The position numbers and the translations under genes are program-made. The notes below the pieces were generated by a model. That model was given only the letters and a program-made list of their open reading frames with translations, ran no database searches and was not told the DNA's origin. From the NCBI RefSeq assembly GCF_020010905.1, contig NZ_JAGJBY010000001.1, positions 3,616,001 to 3,680,000 of the forward strand: a stretch of 64,000 nucleotides of DNA. Direction: 5' to 3'. Below are positions 8,089 through 20,295 of this stretch, piece after piece; position 1 is the first letter of the stretch, and each line of letters opens with the position of its first letter. Origin of the DNA: Streptomyces acidiscabies (GTDB lineage: Bacteria > Actinomycetota > Actinomycetes > Streptomycetales > Streptomycetaceae).

Positions 8089-9180
8089 ATGTCAGACGCG
8101 TACGCAACCCGCCGAACCCGCCTCAGAGACCGGTGCGCCGCGGCGGGCAGCGCCACCGCGCTCGTCACCCGCCCGGCCAACGTGAGATACCTCTCCGGCG
8201 CGGCCCCCGAGAACGCCGTGCTTCTCGTCGGCGCGCGGGAGGACCTCCTCCTGTGCACCGAGCCCCCGGACAACCGTCCCGACGACTTGCTGCGGGTCCA
8301 CGTCCTGCCGGGCGAGGGGGGTGACCCGGCGGTCGCCGCCGCCGACTTCCTCACCGCGCAGGGCATCGACACCCTCGCCGTCGAGGAGCACCACCTCACG
8401 GTCGCCCGCCACCGCGCGATCCACTCCGTCGCCCCCCACCTCCTCCTCGCCGACCTCGCGGGCACGGTCGAGCAGCTGCGGATCGTCAAGGACGAGGAGG
8501 AGATCACCTGCCTGCGCGTCGCCGCCGAGATCGCCGACCAGGCCCTCGGCGAACTCCTGGAGTCCATCCTGGTCGGCCGCACGGAACGCCACCTCGCCCT
8601 GGAGCTGGAACGCCGCCTCGTCGACCATGGCGCCGACGGCCCTGCCTTCCCGACGTCCGTCGCGACCGGCCCGCACGCGGGTCTGCGCGGCCACAGCCCC
8701 ACCGACCGGCGGGTGGAGGAGGGCGACTTCCTCTCCGTCTGCCTGGGCGCGGCGTACCGCGGCTACCGCTGCGAGATCGGCCGTACCTTCGTCATCGGCA
8801 CGGCGCCCGCGGACTGGCAGATCGAGCTGTACGACGCCGTCTTCGCCGCTCAGCGGGCCGGTCGGGAGGCCCTCGCGCCCGGCGTCGAGTACCGGGACGC
8901 GGACCGCGCGGCGCGTCAGGTCCTGGAGGCCGCGGGGTGGTCCGAGGGGCTGCCGAAGCTCATGGGACACGGAGTCGGACTGGAAATCGAAGAGGACCCG
9001 CAGCTCGCCCCCGCGGCCATGGGTAAACTGGACGCTTGCGTGCCGGTCACCGTCGAACCCGGGGTTCACCTCCCGGGCCGGGGCGGCGTCCGGATCGATG
9101 ACACGCTCGTCGTACGCCCCGAGGCGGACGGCGGACCCGAGCTACTCACCATCACGACCAAGGAGCTGCTCGCGCTGTAG
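8089..9180 (+). CDS. M24-family (Xaa-Pro aminopeptidase/creatinase fold) protein with substituted metal ligands
   Basis: 363 residues from ATG 8089; an upstream in-frame start at 8026 adds an unconserved stretch. The N-terminal half matches the creatinase/prolidase N domain and residues from about 140 match the pita-bread M24 domain. Of the five M24 metal ligands (Asp, Asp, His, Glu, Glu), I align Cys218 (SVCLGA), Glu229 (RCEIGRTF), His294 (GHGVGLEI), Glu323 (VTVEPG) and Asp337 (RIDDTL). So only His and one Glu are canonical. Normal members cleave N-terminal Xaa-Pro bonds; this one may use another metal, another reaction or none. It lies 46 bp before efp, the arrangement seen for pepP/pepQ genes next to efp. 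Confidence 0.85.
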   Translation: MSDAYATRRTRLRDRCAAAGSATALVTRPANVRYLSGAAPENAVLLVGAREDLLLCTEPPDNRPDDLLRVHVLPGEGGDPAVAAADFLTAQGIDTLAVEEHHLTVARHRAIHSVAPHLLLADLAGTVEQLRIVKDEEEITCLRVAAEIADQALGELLESILVGRTERHLALELERRLVDHGADGPAFPTSVATGPHAGLRGHSPTDRRVEEGDFLSVCLGAAYRGYRCEIGRTFVIGTAPADWQIELYDAVFAAQRAGREALAPGVEYRDADRAARQVLEAAGWSEGLPKLMGHGVGLEIEEDPQLAPAAMGKLDACVPVTVEPGVHLPGRGGVRIDDTLVVRPEADGGPELLTITTKELLAL

Positions 9181-9226
9181 CGCTTGCGCCGGGGTCGTCC
9201 ACGTCAGTCCAGGAGATTCCGCAACC

Positions 9227-9793
9227 GTGGCTTCCACGAACGACCTCAAGAACGGCCTGGTGCTCAAGCTCGACGGCGGCCAGCTGTGGACCGTCGTCGA
9301 GTTCCAGCACGTCAAGCCCGGCAAGGGCCCGGCTTTCGTGCGCACCAAGCTGAAGAACGTGCTCTCCGGCAAGGTGGTCGACAAGACCTTCAACGCCGGC
9401 GTCAAGGTCGAGACGGCCACTGTCGACAAGAGCGACATGCAGTTCTCGTACATGGACGGCGAGTACTTCGTCTTCATGGACATGGAGACCTACGACCAGC
9501 TGATGGTCGACCGCAAGGCCGTCGGCAGCGCCGCGAACTTCCTCATCGAGGGCTTCCAGGCGACCGTCGCGCGCCACGAGGGCGAGGTGCTCTTCGTCGA
9601 GCTGCCGGCCGCCGTCGAGCTGGTCATCGCCGAGACCGAGCCGGGTCTCCAGGGCGACCGCTCCACCGGTGGCACGAAGCCGGCCAAGCTGGAGACCGGG
9701 TACGAGATGCAGGTCCCGCTCTTCATCACCACCGGCGAGAAGATCAAGGTCGACACCCGTTCCGGCGACTACCTCGGCCGGGTGAACAGCTAA
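9227..9793 (+). CDS. efp: Elongation factor P
   Basis: 188 residues, exactly the usual EF-P size, from GTG 9227 preceded by AGGAG. A longer in-frame ORF starting inside the M24 gene is not real. EF-P binds ribosomes stalled on polyproline and promotes peptide bond formation. The domain I tip loop reads KPGKGPAF with Lys at residue 33. The PGKGP form is the loop described for actinobacterial EF-P that acts without post-translational modification of the Lys. The end has the YLGRVNS family tail. nusB starts two bases after the stop. Confidence 0.97.
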   Translation: MASTNDLKNGLVLKLDGGQLWTVVEFQHVKPGKGPAFVRTKLKNVLSGKVVDKTFNAGVKVETATVDKSDMQFSYMDGEYFVFMDMETYDQLMVDRKAVGSAANFLIEGFQATVARHEGEVLFVELPAAVELVIAETEPGLQGDRSTGGTKPAKLETGYEMQVPLFITTGEKIKVDTRSGDYLGRVNS

Positions 9794-9795
9794 CC

Positions 9796-10221
9796 GTGGC
9801 TGCTCGCAACACGGCTCGCAAGCGTGCCTTCCAGATCCTCTTCGAGGGGGACCAGCGCGATGCCGATGTCCTGACGGTGCTCGCGGACTGGGTGCGGCTG
9901 TCCCGGTCCGACGACCGTCAGCCGCCGGTCAGCGAGTACACGATGCAGTTGGTCGAGGGGTATGCGGAGCATGCCGCCCGGATCGACTCCCTGATCTCCC
10001 AGTACTCGGTCGGGTGGACGCTCGACCGGATGCCGGTGGTCGACCGGAACATCCTGCGGCTCGGTGCGTACGAGCTGATCTGGGTGGATGCTACGCCGGA
10101 CGCGGTGGTGCTGGACGAGATGGTTCAGCTCGCGAAGGAGTTCTCCACGGAGGAGTCTCCGGCGTTCGTGAACGGGCTTCTGGGGCGGTTCAAGGAGCTG
10201 AAGGGTTCGTTGCGCCGGTAG
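9796..10221 (+). CDS. nusB: Transcription antitermination factor NusB
   Basis: 141 residues from GTG 9796, two bases after the efp stop. All-helical NusB fold with the family N-terminus ARNTARKRAFQILFE and conserved MPVVDRNILRLGAYEL and EFSTEESPAFVNGLLGR. NusB with NusE (S10) binds boxA RNA and supports rRNA antitermination and processing. It shares an operon with efp. The gene converges on bldD, and the intervening 220 bp carry the bldD terminator, a 35-nt repeat and a large imperfect palindrome. Confidence 0.96.
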   Translation: MAARNTARKRAFQILFEGDQRDADVLTVLADWVRLSRSDDRQPPVSEYTMQLVEGYAEHAARIDSLISQYSVGWTLDRMPVVDRNILRLGAYELIWVDATPDAVVLDEMVQLAKEFSTEESPAFVNGLLGRFKELKGSLRR

Positions 10222-10260
10222 TTGTGGGGGGTTCTGCGGTCGGGCGGCTGCGGCTGCGTC

Positions 10261-10295
10261 GTGGCTTGTCGCGCAGTTCCCCGCGCCCCTAAAAA
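10261..10295 (-). repeat. Dispersed 35-nt repeat, copy A, adjacent to the bldD terminator
   Basis: Identical in 35 of 35 bases to the reverse complement of 51296-51330. Similarity continues outward for about 25 bases with six mismatches. In bldD orientation the block starts with the terminator U-tract and reads AGGGGCGCGGGGAACTGCGC, the same relation to a terminator as copy B. Its role is unknown. Confidence 0.85.
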
Positions 10296-10320
10296 GCAAA
10301 GGCCCTTGCGGGCCTTTTGC
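10291..10320 (-). terminator. Intrinsic terminator of bldD
   Basis: On the reverse strand, a stem formed by AAAGGCCC and GGGCCTTT (loop about 4 nt) is followed by five T's (complement of 10291-10295), a textbook Rho-independent terminator. It lies about 120 bp after the bldD stop. On the forward strand the same stem may also slow nusB transcription. Confidence 0.75.
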
Positions 10321-10343
10321 GTTCCCCAAGCGCCGTGGCTTCA

Positions 10344-10411
10344 CAGAAACGTGCCGCCGGGTGGCTGGAACCGAGTGATTCGGTTCTGGCCAACCCGGCG
10401 GCACGTTTCTG
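10344..10411. repeat. 68-bp imperfect palindrome between nusB and bldD
   Basis: Arms 10344-10374 and 10380-10411 pair over about 31 bases; the outer 19 (starting CAGAAACGTGCCGCCGGGT) are perfect and the inner part has a few mismatches. A 5-base loop separates them. It has no T-run. It could back up termination between the convergent nusB and bldD, or be a small palindromic repeat element. Confidence 0.75.
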
Positions 10412-10440
10412 CTCAGGCGTGGCAAGCGTTGTGGGCTTGG

Positions 10441-10941
10441 TCAGCCTTCCTCGTGGGTCACCGCGCGGCGCGCGTCCGCGTCGAGGACGCCCCAGCTGAT
10501 CAGCTGCTCGGTGAGGACCGAGGGGGACTGGTCGTAGATGACCGCGAGGGTGCGCAGGTCGTCCTGGCGGATCGAGAGGACCTTGCCGTTGTAGTCGCCG
10601 CGCTGGGACTGGATCGTCGCCGCGTAGCGCTGGAGGGGGCCCGCCTTCTCGACCGGGACATGGGCGAGGCGCTCCAGGTCCAGGACCAGCTTCGGCGGAG
10701 GCTCGGCGGCGCCTCCAGGGGTGGTGCCCGGCAGCAGTTCCTGCACCGGGACGCCGTAGAAGTCCGCCAGTTCGGCGAGGCGCTGCACGGTGACGGCGCG
10801 GTCTCCGCGCTCGTACGACCCGACGACGACCGCCTTCCAACGGCCCTGGGACTTCTCCTCGACACCGTGGAGGGAAAGGCCCTGCTGGGTGCGGATCGCG
10901 CGGAGCTTGGCCCCGAGCTGTTTGGCGTATTCGCTGGACAT
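10441..10941 (-). CDS. bldD: BldD, c-di-GMP-controlled master repressor of development
   Basis: 166 residues, one shorter than I recall for the S. coelicolor protein. The N-terminal helix-turn-helix (residues about 10-70, with VVGSYERGDRAVTVQRLAELADFYGVP) is XRE-like. The C-terminal domain carries the c-di-GMP signature RGD at 114-116 and RQDD at 125-128, spaced by eight residues. In Streptomyces, tetrameric c-di-GMP joins two BldD C-terminal domains, and the dimer represses sporulation genes during vegetative growth. Start ATG is at 10941. A perfect 13-bp BldD box lies 72 bp upstream, consistent with known autoregulation. Divergent from pyrR. Confidence 0.97.
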   Translation of the reverse strand: MSSEYAKQLGAKLRAIRTQQGLSLHGVEEKSQGRWKAVVVGSYERGDRAVTVQRLAELADFYGVPVQELLPGTTPGGAAEPPPKLVLDLERLAHVPVEKAGPLQRYAATIQSQRGDYNGKVLSIRQDDLRTLAVIYDQSPSVLTEQLISWGVLDADARRAVTHEEG

Positions 10942-11012
10942 ATAGCTCCCGGCGCTGTGTCGACGCGGACGGCTGTGTTGCCGTGCCGCTCGGCTGGTAA
11001 CTCATTGTGAGG

Positions 11013-11025
11013 TTACGCAGCGTGA
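11013..11025. promoter_or_regulatory. BldD operator upstream of bldD (autoregulation)
   Basis: TTACGCAGCGTGA fits the published BldD box TNACNC(A/T)GNGTNA at every fixed position. It sits 72 bp from the bldD start in the intergenic region shared with pyrR, where a promoter-overlapping site would be expected. Confidence 0.85.
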
Positions 11026-11147
11026 TTCTCCTGCGTCAAGCCGAATGGTCCACACCGACCCTTCCGTGGTATCGATGGCCGATTACTCCAGGGGGGTGAT
11101 CAGGGGCGCAGCCCCGGCCTGCTACGGTTGATGGCGCAAACCCGACA

Positions 11148-11181
11148 TCCTTTAAGGTCCGTCCCGTGAGGCGGAGAAGGA
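11148..11181 (+). promoter_or_regulatory. PyrR-binding RNA stem-loop in the pyrR leader
   Basis: TCCTT (11148-11152) can pair with AAGGA (11177-11181), and the enclosed segment GTCCCGTGAGGCGGAGAAGG matches the PyrR recognition loop of the Bacillus pyr attenuators (core GAGGCNGAGAAGG). The pairing covers the AAGGAGG ribosome site for the ATG at 11194. This favours translational repression by PyrR with UMP, as described in Mycobacterium, rather than transcription attenuation. Confidence 0.75.
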
Positions 11182-11193
11182 GGTCCCTTCCGT

Positions 11194-11751
11194 ATGGACA
11201 TCCGATCGTCCGATGCGCGGCCCGTTCTCGAGGGCCCCGACATCGCGCGGGTACTGACCCGCATCGCCCACGAGATCGTCGAACGCGCCAAGGGCGCCGA
11301 CGACGTGGTGCTCCTCGGCATCCCGACCCGCGGCGTGTTTCTCGCCCGGCGCCTCGCCGAGAAGCTCGAAGAGATCACCGAACGCCCGATCCCGGTCGGC
11401 TCGCTGGACATCACGATGTACCGCGACGACCTGCGCATGCACCCCCCGCGCGCGCTGGCCCGCACCGAGATCCCCGGTGACGGCATCGACGGCCGCCTCG
11501 TGGTCCTCGTCGACGACGTGCTCTTCTCCGGCCGCACGATCCGCGCCGCCCTCGACGCCCTGAACGACATCGGGCGCCCGCGCGCGGTGCAGCTCGCGGT
11601 CCTCGTCGACCGGGGCCACCGGGAACTGCCCATCCGCGCCGACTACGTCGGCAAGAACCTCCCCACGTCGCTGCGGGAGACGGTCAAGGTCCAGCTCGCC
11701 GAGGAGGACGGTCGCGACACCGTGCTGCTCGGCGCGAAGCCGGACCAGTAG
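11194..11751 (+). CDS. pyrR: PyrR, pyrimidine operon RNA-binding regulator / uracil phosphoribosyltransferase
   Basis: 185 residues. The PRPP-binding motif is VVLVDDVLFSGRTIRAALDAL, and the N-terminal GPDIARVLTRIAHEI and GIPTRGVFLA segments are typical PyrR. It binds pyr leader RNA when UMP or UTP is plentiful and often has weak uracil phosphoribosyltransferase activity. ATG 11194 follows AAGGAGG, which lies inside the PyrR-binding loop. It heads the pyr operon, 86 bp before pyrB; a 9-bp perfect hairpin (11765-11786) without a T-run lies in that gap and may process or partly end the transcript. Confidence 0.95.
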   Translation: MDIRSSDARPVLEGPDIARVLTRIAHEIVERAKGADDVVLLGIPTRGVFLARRLAEKLEEITERPIPVGSLDITMYRDDLRMHPPRALARTEIPGDGIDGRLVVLVDDVLFSGRTIRAALDALNDIGRPRAVQLAVLVDRGHRELPIRADYVGKNLPTSLRETVKVQLAEEDGRDTVLLGAKPDQ

Positions 11752-11837
11752 CAGGCGCTTGATGGCACGCCGATCTGTCGGCGTGCGCGCGCTTGCCCGG
11801 AATCTCCCGAATTAAACCTGCTTACGGAGCCTGACAG

Positions 11838-12827
11838 ATGCAGCGTCATCTCATCTCGGCCGCCGACCTCACCCGCGACGACGCCGTCCTGATCCTCGAC
11901 ACCGCTGAGGAGATGGCCCGGGTCGCCGACCGGCCCATCAAGAAACTGCCCACCCTGCGCGGGCGCACGGTCGTGAACCTCTTCTTCGAGGACTCCACGC
12001 GCACCCGCATCTCCTTCGAGGCCGCCGAGAAACGCCTCTCGGCCGATGTCATCAACTTCACCGCCAAGGGCTCCTCGGTCTCCAAGGGCGAGTCCCTGAA
12101 GGACACCGCGCAGACGCTGGAGGCGATGGGCGTCGACGCCGTCGTCATCCGGCACGGCGCCTCGGGAGCCCCGTACCGCCTCGCCACCTCCGGGTGGATC
12201 GACGCGGCCGTCATCAACGCCGGTGACGGCACCCACCAGCACCCCACCCAGGCCCTCCTGGACGCGTTCACGATGCGCCGCCGGCTCATCGGCCGCGACG
12301 CCGGGCTCGGCGAGGACCTGGCCGGCAAGCGGATCACCCTCGTCGGTGACGTCCTGCACAGCCGGGTCGCCCGCTCCAACGTGGACCTGCTGCACACGCT
12401 CGGCGCCCACGTCACCCTCGTCGCCCCGCCCACCCTGGTGCCGGTCGGCGTCGGGAACTGGCCCTGCGAGGTGTCGTACGACCTCGACGCGGTGCTGCCC
12501 AAGTCGGACGCGGTGATGATGCTGCGCGTCCAGCGGGAGCGAATGAACGCGGCCTTCTTCCCGACCGAGCGGGAGTACTCGCGCCGCTACGGCCTGGACG
12601 GCGAGCGGATGGCGCGGATGCCGGAGCACGCGATCGTCATGCACCCCGGCCCGATGGTCCGCGGCATGGAGATCACCGCCGAGGTCGCCGACTCCCCGCG
12701 CTGCACGGTCGTCGAACAGGTCGCCAACGGCGTGTCGATCCGGATGGCCGTCCTGTACCTGCTTCTGGGCGGCAACGAACCCGCCGTCACGCACACCCGC
12801 CCCACCACCGGTTCCGAGGAGAAGTAA
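11838..12827 (+). CDS. pyrB: Aspartate carbamoyltransferase catalytic subunit
   Basis: 329 residues. It joins carbamoyl phosphate and aspartate to give N-carbamoyl-aspartate. Carbamoyl-phosphate motif FEDSTRTRISFE is near residue 52, with GDGTHQHPTQALLD and the later HPGPMVRGMEI all in place. No pyrI regulatory subunit is nearby. Actinobacterial ATCases often associate with dihydroorotase, and pyrC follows after only four bases, which agrees with such a complex. Confidence 0.96.
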   Translation: MQRHLISAADLTRDDAVLILDTAEEMARVADRPIKKLPTLRGRTVVNLFFEDSTRTRISFEAAEKRLSADVINFTAKGSSVSKGESLKDTAQTLEAMGVDAVVIRHGASGAPYRLATSGWIDAAVINAGDGTHQHPTQALLDAFTMRRRLIGRDAGLGEDLAGKRITLVGDVLHSRVARSNVDLLHTLGAHVTLVAPPTLVPVGVGNWPCEVSYDLDAVLPKSDAVMMLRVQRERMNAAFFPTEREYSRRYGLDGERMARMPEHAIVMHPGPMVRGMEITAEVADSPRCTVVEQVANGVSIRMAVLYLLLGGNEPAVTHTRPTTGSEEK

Positions 12828-12831
12828 GACC

Positions 12832-14118
12832 ATGAGCAAGATCCTGATCCGTGGTGCGAAGGTGCTCGGGGGCGAGCCGCAGGACGTCCTGATCGACGGT
12901 TCGTTCATCGAGGCCGTCGGTACGGGCCTCAGCGCGGACGGCGCCGAGGTCGTCGAGGCGGCAGGCAAGGTGCTGCTCCCCGGCCTCGTCGACCTCCACA
13001 CCCACCTGCGCGAGCCCGGCCGCGAGGACTCCGAGACCGTCCTCACCGGCACGCGCGCGGCGGCCTCCGGCGGCTACACGGCCGTCTTCGCCATGGCCAA
13101 CACGTTCCCCGTCGCCGACACGGCCGGCGTCGTCGAGCAGGTCTACCGGCTCGGCCAGGAGCACGGCTACTGCGACGTCCAGCCGATCGGCGCGGTCACC
13201 GTCGGCCTGGAGGGCAGGAAGCTCGCCGAGCTGGGCGCGATGCACGAGTCGGCGGCCGGGGTGACGGTCTTCTCCGACGACGGCAAGTGCGTGGACGACG
13301 CGGTGATCATGCGCCGCGCGCTGGAGTACGTGAAGGCGTTCGGCGGGGTCGTCGCGCAGCACGCGCAGGAGCCCCGGCTGACCGAGGGCGCCCAGATGAA
13401 CGAGGGCGTCGTCTCCGCCGAGCTGGGCCTCGGGGGCTGGCCCGCCGTCGCCGAGGAGTCGATCATCGCGCGGGACGTGCTGCTGGCCGAGCACGTCGGC
13501 TCGCGCGTGCACATCTGCCACCTCTCCACCGCCGGGTCCGTCGAGATCGTCCGCTGGGCCAAGTCCCGCGGCATCGACGTCACCGCCGAGGTCACCCCGC
13601 ACCACCTGCTCCTCACCGACGAACTGGTCCGGTCGTACGACCCGGTCTACAAGGTCAACCCGCCGCTGCGCACCGAGCGGGACGTCCGCGCCCTGCGCGA
13701 GGCGCTCGCCGACGGCACGATCGACATCGTCGCCACCGACCACGCCCCGCACCCGCACGAGGACAAGGACTGCGAGTGGGCCGCCGCCGCGATGGGGATG
13801 GTCGGCCTGGAGACCGCGCTGTCGGTGGTGCAGGAGACCATGGTGGAGACGGGCCTGCTGGACTGGGCCGGGGTCGCCGAGCGCATGTCGTCCAAGCCGG
13901 CCGAGATCGGCCGCGCGACCGGCCACGGCCGCCCTGTCTCGGCAGGTGAGCCCGCCAACCTCACGCTCGTCGACACGGCATACCGTGGGTCCGTGGACCC
14001 CGCGGGCTTCGCCTCGCGCAGCCGGAACACCCCGTACGAGGGGCGCGAGCTGCCGGGCCGCGTGACGCACACGTGGCTGCGGGGCAAGGCCACGCTCGTC
14101 GACGGGAAGCTCACGTGA
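12832..14118 (+). CDS. pyrC: Dihydroorotase (class I)
   Basis: 428 residues, class I size. It cyclises carbamoyl-aspartate to dihydroorotate. The metal site motif LVDLHTHLREPG is near residue 55, with HICHLST and the C-terminal ATDHAPH Asp motif. In this class the carboxylated bridging Lys may be replaced by Asp; here the corresponding region reads VFSDDGKCVDD, which suggests the Asp-type site. It lies four bases after pyrB. The stop overlaps the next gene's GTG (GTGA at 14115-14118). Confidence 0.95.
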   Translation: MSKILIRGAKVLGGEPQDVLIDGSFIEAVGTGLSADGAEVVEAAGKVLLPGLVDLHTHLREPGREDSETVLTGTRAAASGGYTAVFAMANTFPVADTAGVVEQVYRLGQEHGYCDVQPIGAVTVGLEGRKLAELGAMHESAAGVTVFSDDGKCVDDAVIMRRALEYVKAFGGVVAQHAQEPRLTEGAQMNEGVVSAELGLGGWPAVAEESIIARDVLLAEHVGSRVHICHLSTAGSVEIVRWAKSRGIDVTAEVTPHHLLLTDELVRSYDPVYKVNPPLRTERDVRALREALADGTIDIVATDHAPHPHEDKDCEWAAAAMGMVGLETALSVVQETMVETGLLDWAGVAERMSSKPAEIGRATGHGRPVSAGEPANLTLVDTAYRGSVDPAGFASRSRNTPYEGRELPGRVTHTWLRGKATLVDGKLT

Positions 14119-14684
14119 CATCACCTCTCCTGATCGCCGCCGAGAAGGAATCGGCCGCGGTGACCGACTGGGCCGCGCGGATCGGCTGGGTCGTCGGACT
14201 CTGCCTGTTCGTCGCGCTCGTCTACTGGCTGATGCGCGAGGGCTGGAAGTGGCGCGGCACCCTCCAGGGCGACCTGCCGGAACTCCCCGCCGCGCCGGAC
14301 GAGCCCGGTGAGCCGAGACTGACGATGACCGGCCGCTACCACGGCTCCACCACCGCCGGTCAGTGGCTGGACCGCATCGTCGCCCACGGCCTGGGCACCC
14401 GCAGCAGGGTCGAGCTGACCCTGACGGACGCCGGCCTGGACGTCGTACGGCCCGGTGCCACCGACTTCTTCGTACCGGCCGACGCCCTGCGCGAGGCGCT
14501 GCTCGGCAAGGGCATCGCGGGCAAGGTCCTCAGCGAGGGCGGCCTCCTCGTGGTGACCTGGGCGCACGGCGACAAGCTGATCGACTCCGGTTTCCGCTCG
14601 GACCACGCGGCCGAGCACACGGACTGGGTCGAGGCCATCAACTCCATGATCAAGAACAACCAGACGGAAGGCGCCGAAAGATGA
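14115..14684 (+). CDS. Conserved membrane-anchored protein of the pyr operon (PH-like domain suspected)
   Basis: 189 residues from GTG 14115, overlapping the pyrC TGA. One membrane helix (WVVGLCLFVALVYWLM) is near residues 23-40, and the rest is cytoplasmic. The C-terminal part (GRYHGSTTAGQWLDRI to DWVEAINSMI) looks like a small beta-barrel with a C-terminal helix, compatible with the bacterial PH-like proteins often annotated at this site. Its stop overlaps the carA ATG, so it is translated as part of the operon. It is conserved in position between pyrC and carA in Streptomyces, but its function is unknown to me. Confidence 0.88.
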   Translation: MTSPLLIAAEKESAAVTDWAARIGWVVGLCLFVALVYWLMREGWKWRGTLQGDLPELPAAPDEPGEPRLTMTGRYHGSTTAGQWLDRIVAHGLGTRSRVELTLTDAGLDVVRPGATDFFVPADALREALLGKGIAGKVLSEGGLLVVTWAHGDKLIDSGFRSDHAAEHTDWVEAINSMIKNNQTEGAER

Positions 14685-15815
14685 CGACCTCCACCAGGGG
14701 AACCGCCAAGGTTCCCGCCGTACTCGTCCTGGAGGACGGCCGGGTCTTCCGGGGCCGCGCCTACGGGGCCGTGGGGGAGACCTTCGGCGAAGCGGTGTTC
14801 TCCACCGGCATGACCGGCTACCAGGAGACCCTGACCGACCCGTCGTACGACCGCCAGATCGTGGTCGCGACCGCCCCGCAGATCGGCAACACGGGCTGGA
14901 ACGACGAGGACGACGAGTCGTCCCGCATCTGGGTCTCCGGCTACGTCGTCCGCGACCCCTCGCGCGTGCCGTCCAACTGGCGCGCCAAACGTTCGCTGGA
15001 CGCTGAACTGGTGGCGCAGAGCGTCGTCGGCATCTCCGGCGTCGACACCCGCGCCCTCACCCGCCACCTGCGCGAACGCGGCTCGATGCGCGCCGGGATC
15101 TTCTCCGGTGCGACGATCGCACCGGAACCCGACCTCGTCGCACGCGTCCAGGCACAGCCCCCGATGAAGGGCCTGAGCCTGTACGAGGAGGTCGCCACCA
15201 AGGAGGCGTACGTCGTCCCCGCGGTCGGCGAGAAGCGGTTCACCGTCGCCGCGATCGACCTCGGCATCAAGGGCATGACCCCGCACCGCATGGCCGAGCG
15301 CGGCATCGAGGTGCACGTGCTGCCCGCCACGGCGACCGAGGAGGACGTGTACGCGGTCAGCCCCGACGGCGTGTTCTTCTCCAACGGCCCCGGCGACCCC
15401 GCCACCGCCGAAGGCCCCGTCGCCCTCATGACGGCCGTCCTCGCGCGCAAGACGCCGCTGTTCGGCATCTGCTTCGGCAACCAGATCCTCGGCCGCGCCC
15501 TCGGCTTCGGCACCTACAAGCTGAAGTACGGCCACCGGGGCATCAACCAGCCCGTGCAGGACCGCACGACCGGCAAGGTCGAGGTCACCGCGCACAACCA
15601 CGGCTTCGCCGTCGACGCGCCCCTCGACCGGGTCAGCGAGACCCCGTTCGGGCGTGCCGAGGTCTCCCACGTGTGCCTCAATGACGACGTGGTGGAGGGC
15701 CTGCGGCTGCTCGACCAGCCCGCCTTCTCCGTCCAGTACCACCCCGAAGCGGCGGCGGGCCCGCACGACGCCGCCTACCTGTTCGACCGCTTCGTGACTT
15801 TGTTGGAGGGCCAGC

Positions 15816-15823
<8 letters not shown>
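14681..15823 (+). CDS. carA: Carbamoyl-phosphate synthase small (glutaminase) subunit
   Basis: 380 residues from ATG 14681, overlapping the previous TGA. The N-terminal CarA domain (EDGRVFRGRAYG, FSTGMTGYQE) is followed by a class I glutamine amidotransferase domain with FFSNGPGDP, nucleophile Cys in GICFGNQILG, and His-Glu in YHPEAAAGP. It hydrolyses glutamine and passes ammonia to CarB for carbamoyl phosphate, feeding pyrimidines and arginine. Its stop overlaps the carB GTG by eight bases. Confidence 0.96.
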
Positions 15824-19124
<3,301 letters not shown>

Positions 19125-19142
19125 CAGCCAGGCAGCCACAAG

Positions 19143-19168
19143 GGGGGACACCGGGAACGGTGTCCCCC
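19143..19168. terminator. Hairpin between carB and pyrD, possible terminator or attenuator
   Basis: An 11-bp perfect stem (19143-19153 with 19158-19168) closes on a GGAA tetraloop, 18 bases after the carB stop. There is no T-run, so it may only reduce read-through or stabilise mRNA before pyrD. Confidence 0.5.
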
Positions 19169-19194
19169 TCCGTATGGGGACCCTCTGGGGAGTT

Positions 19195-20291
<1,097 letters not shown>

Positions 20292-20295
<4 letters not shown>

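Noticed and set aside
8321..9793. A 490-residue fusion of an upstream segment with EF-P
   Set aside because: The part before 9227 is an out-of-frame reading of the M24 gene. EF-P has its own GTG with AGGAG at the family start.
11765..11786. A terminator separating pyrR from pyrB
   Set aside because: The 9-bp hairpin is real, but it lacks a T-run and the genes form a conserved operon, so it is mentioned with pyrR and not called as a terminator.
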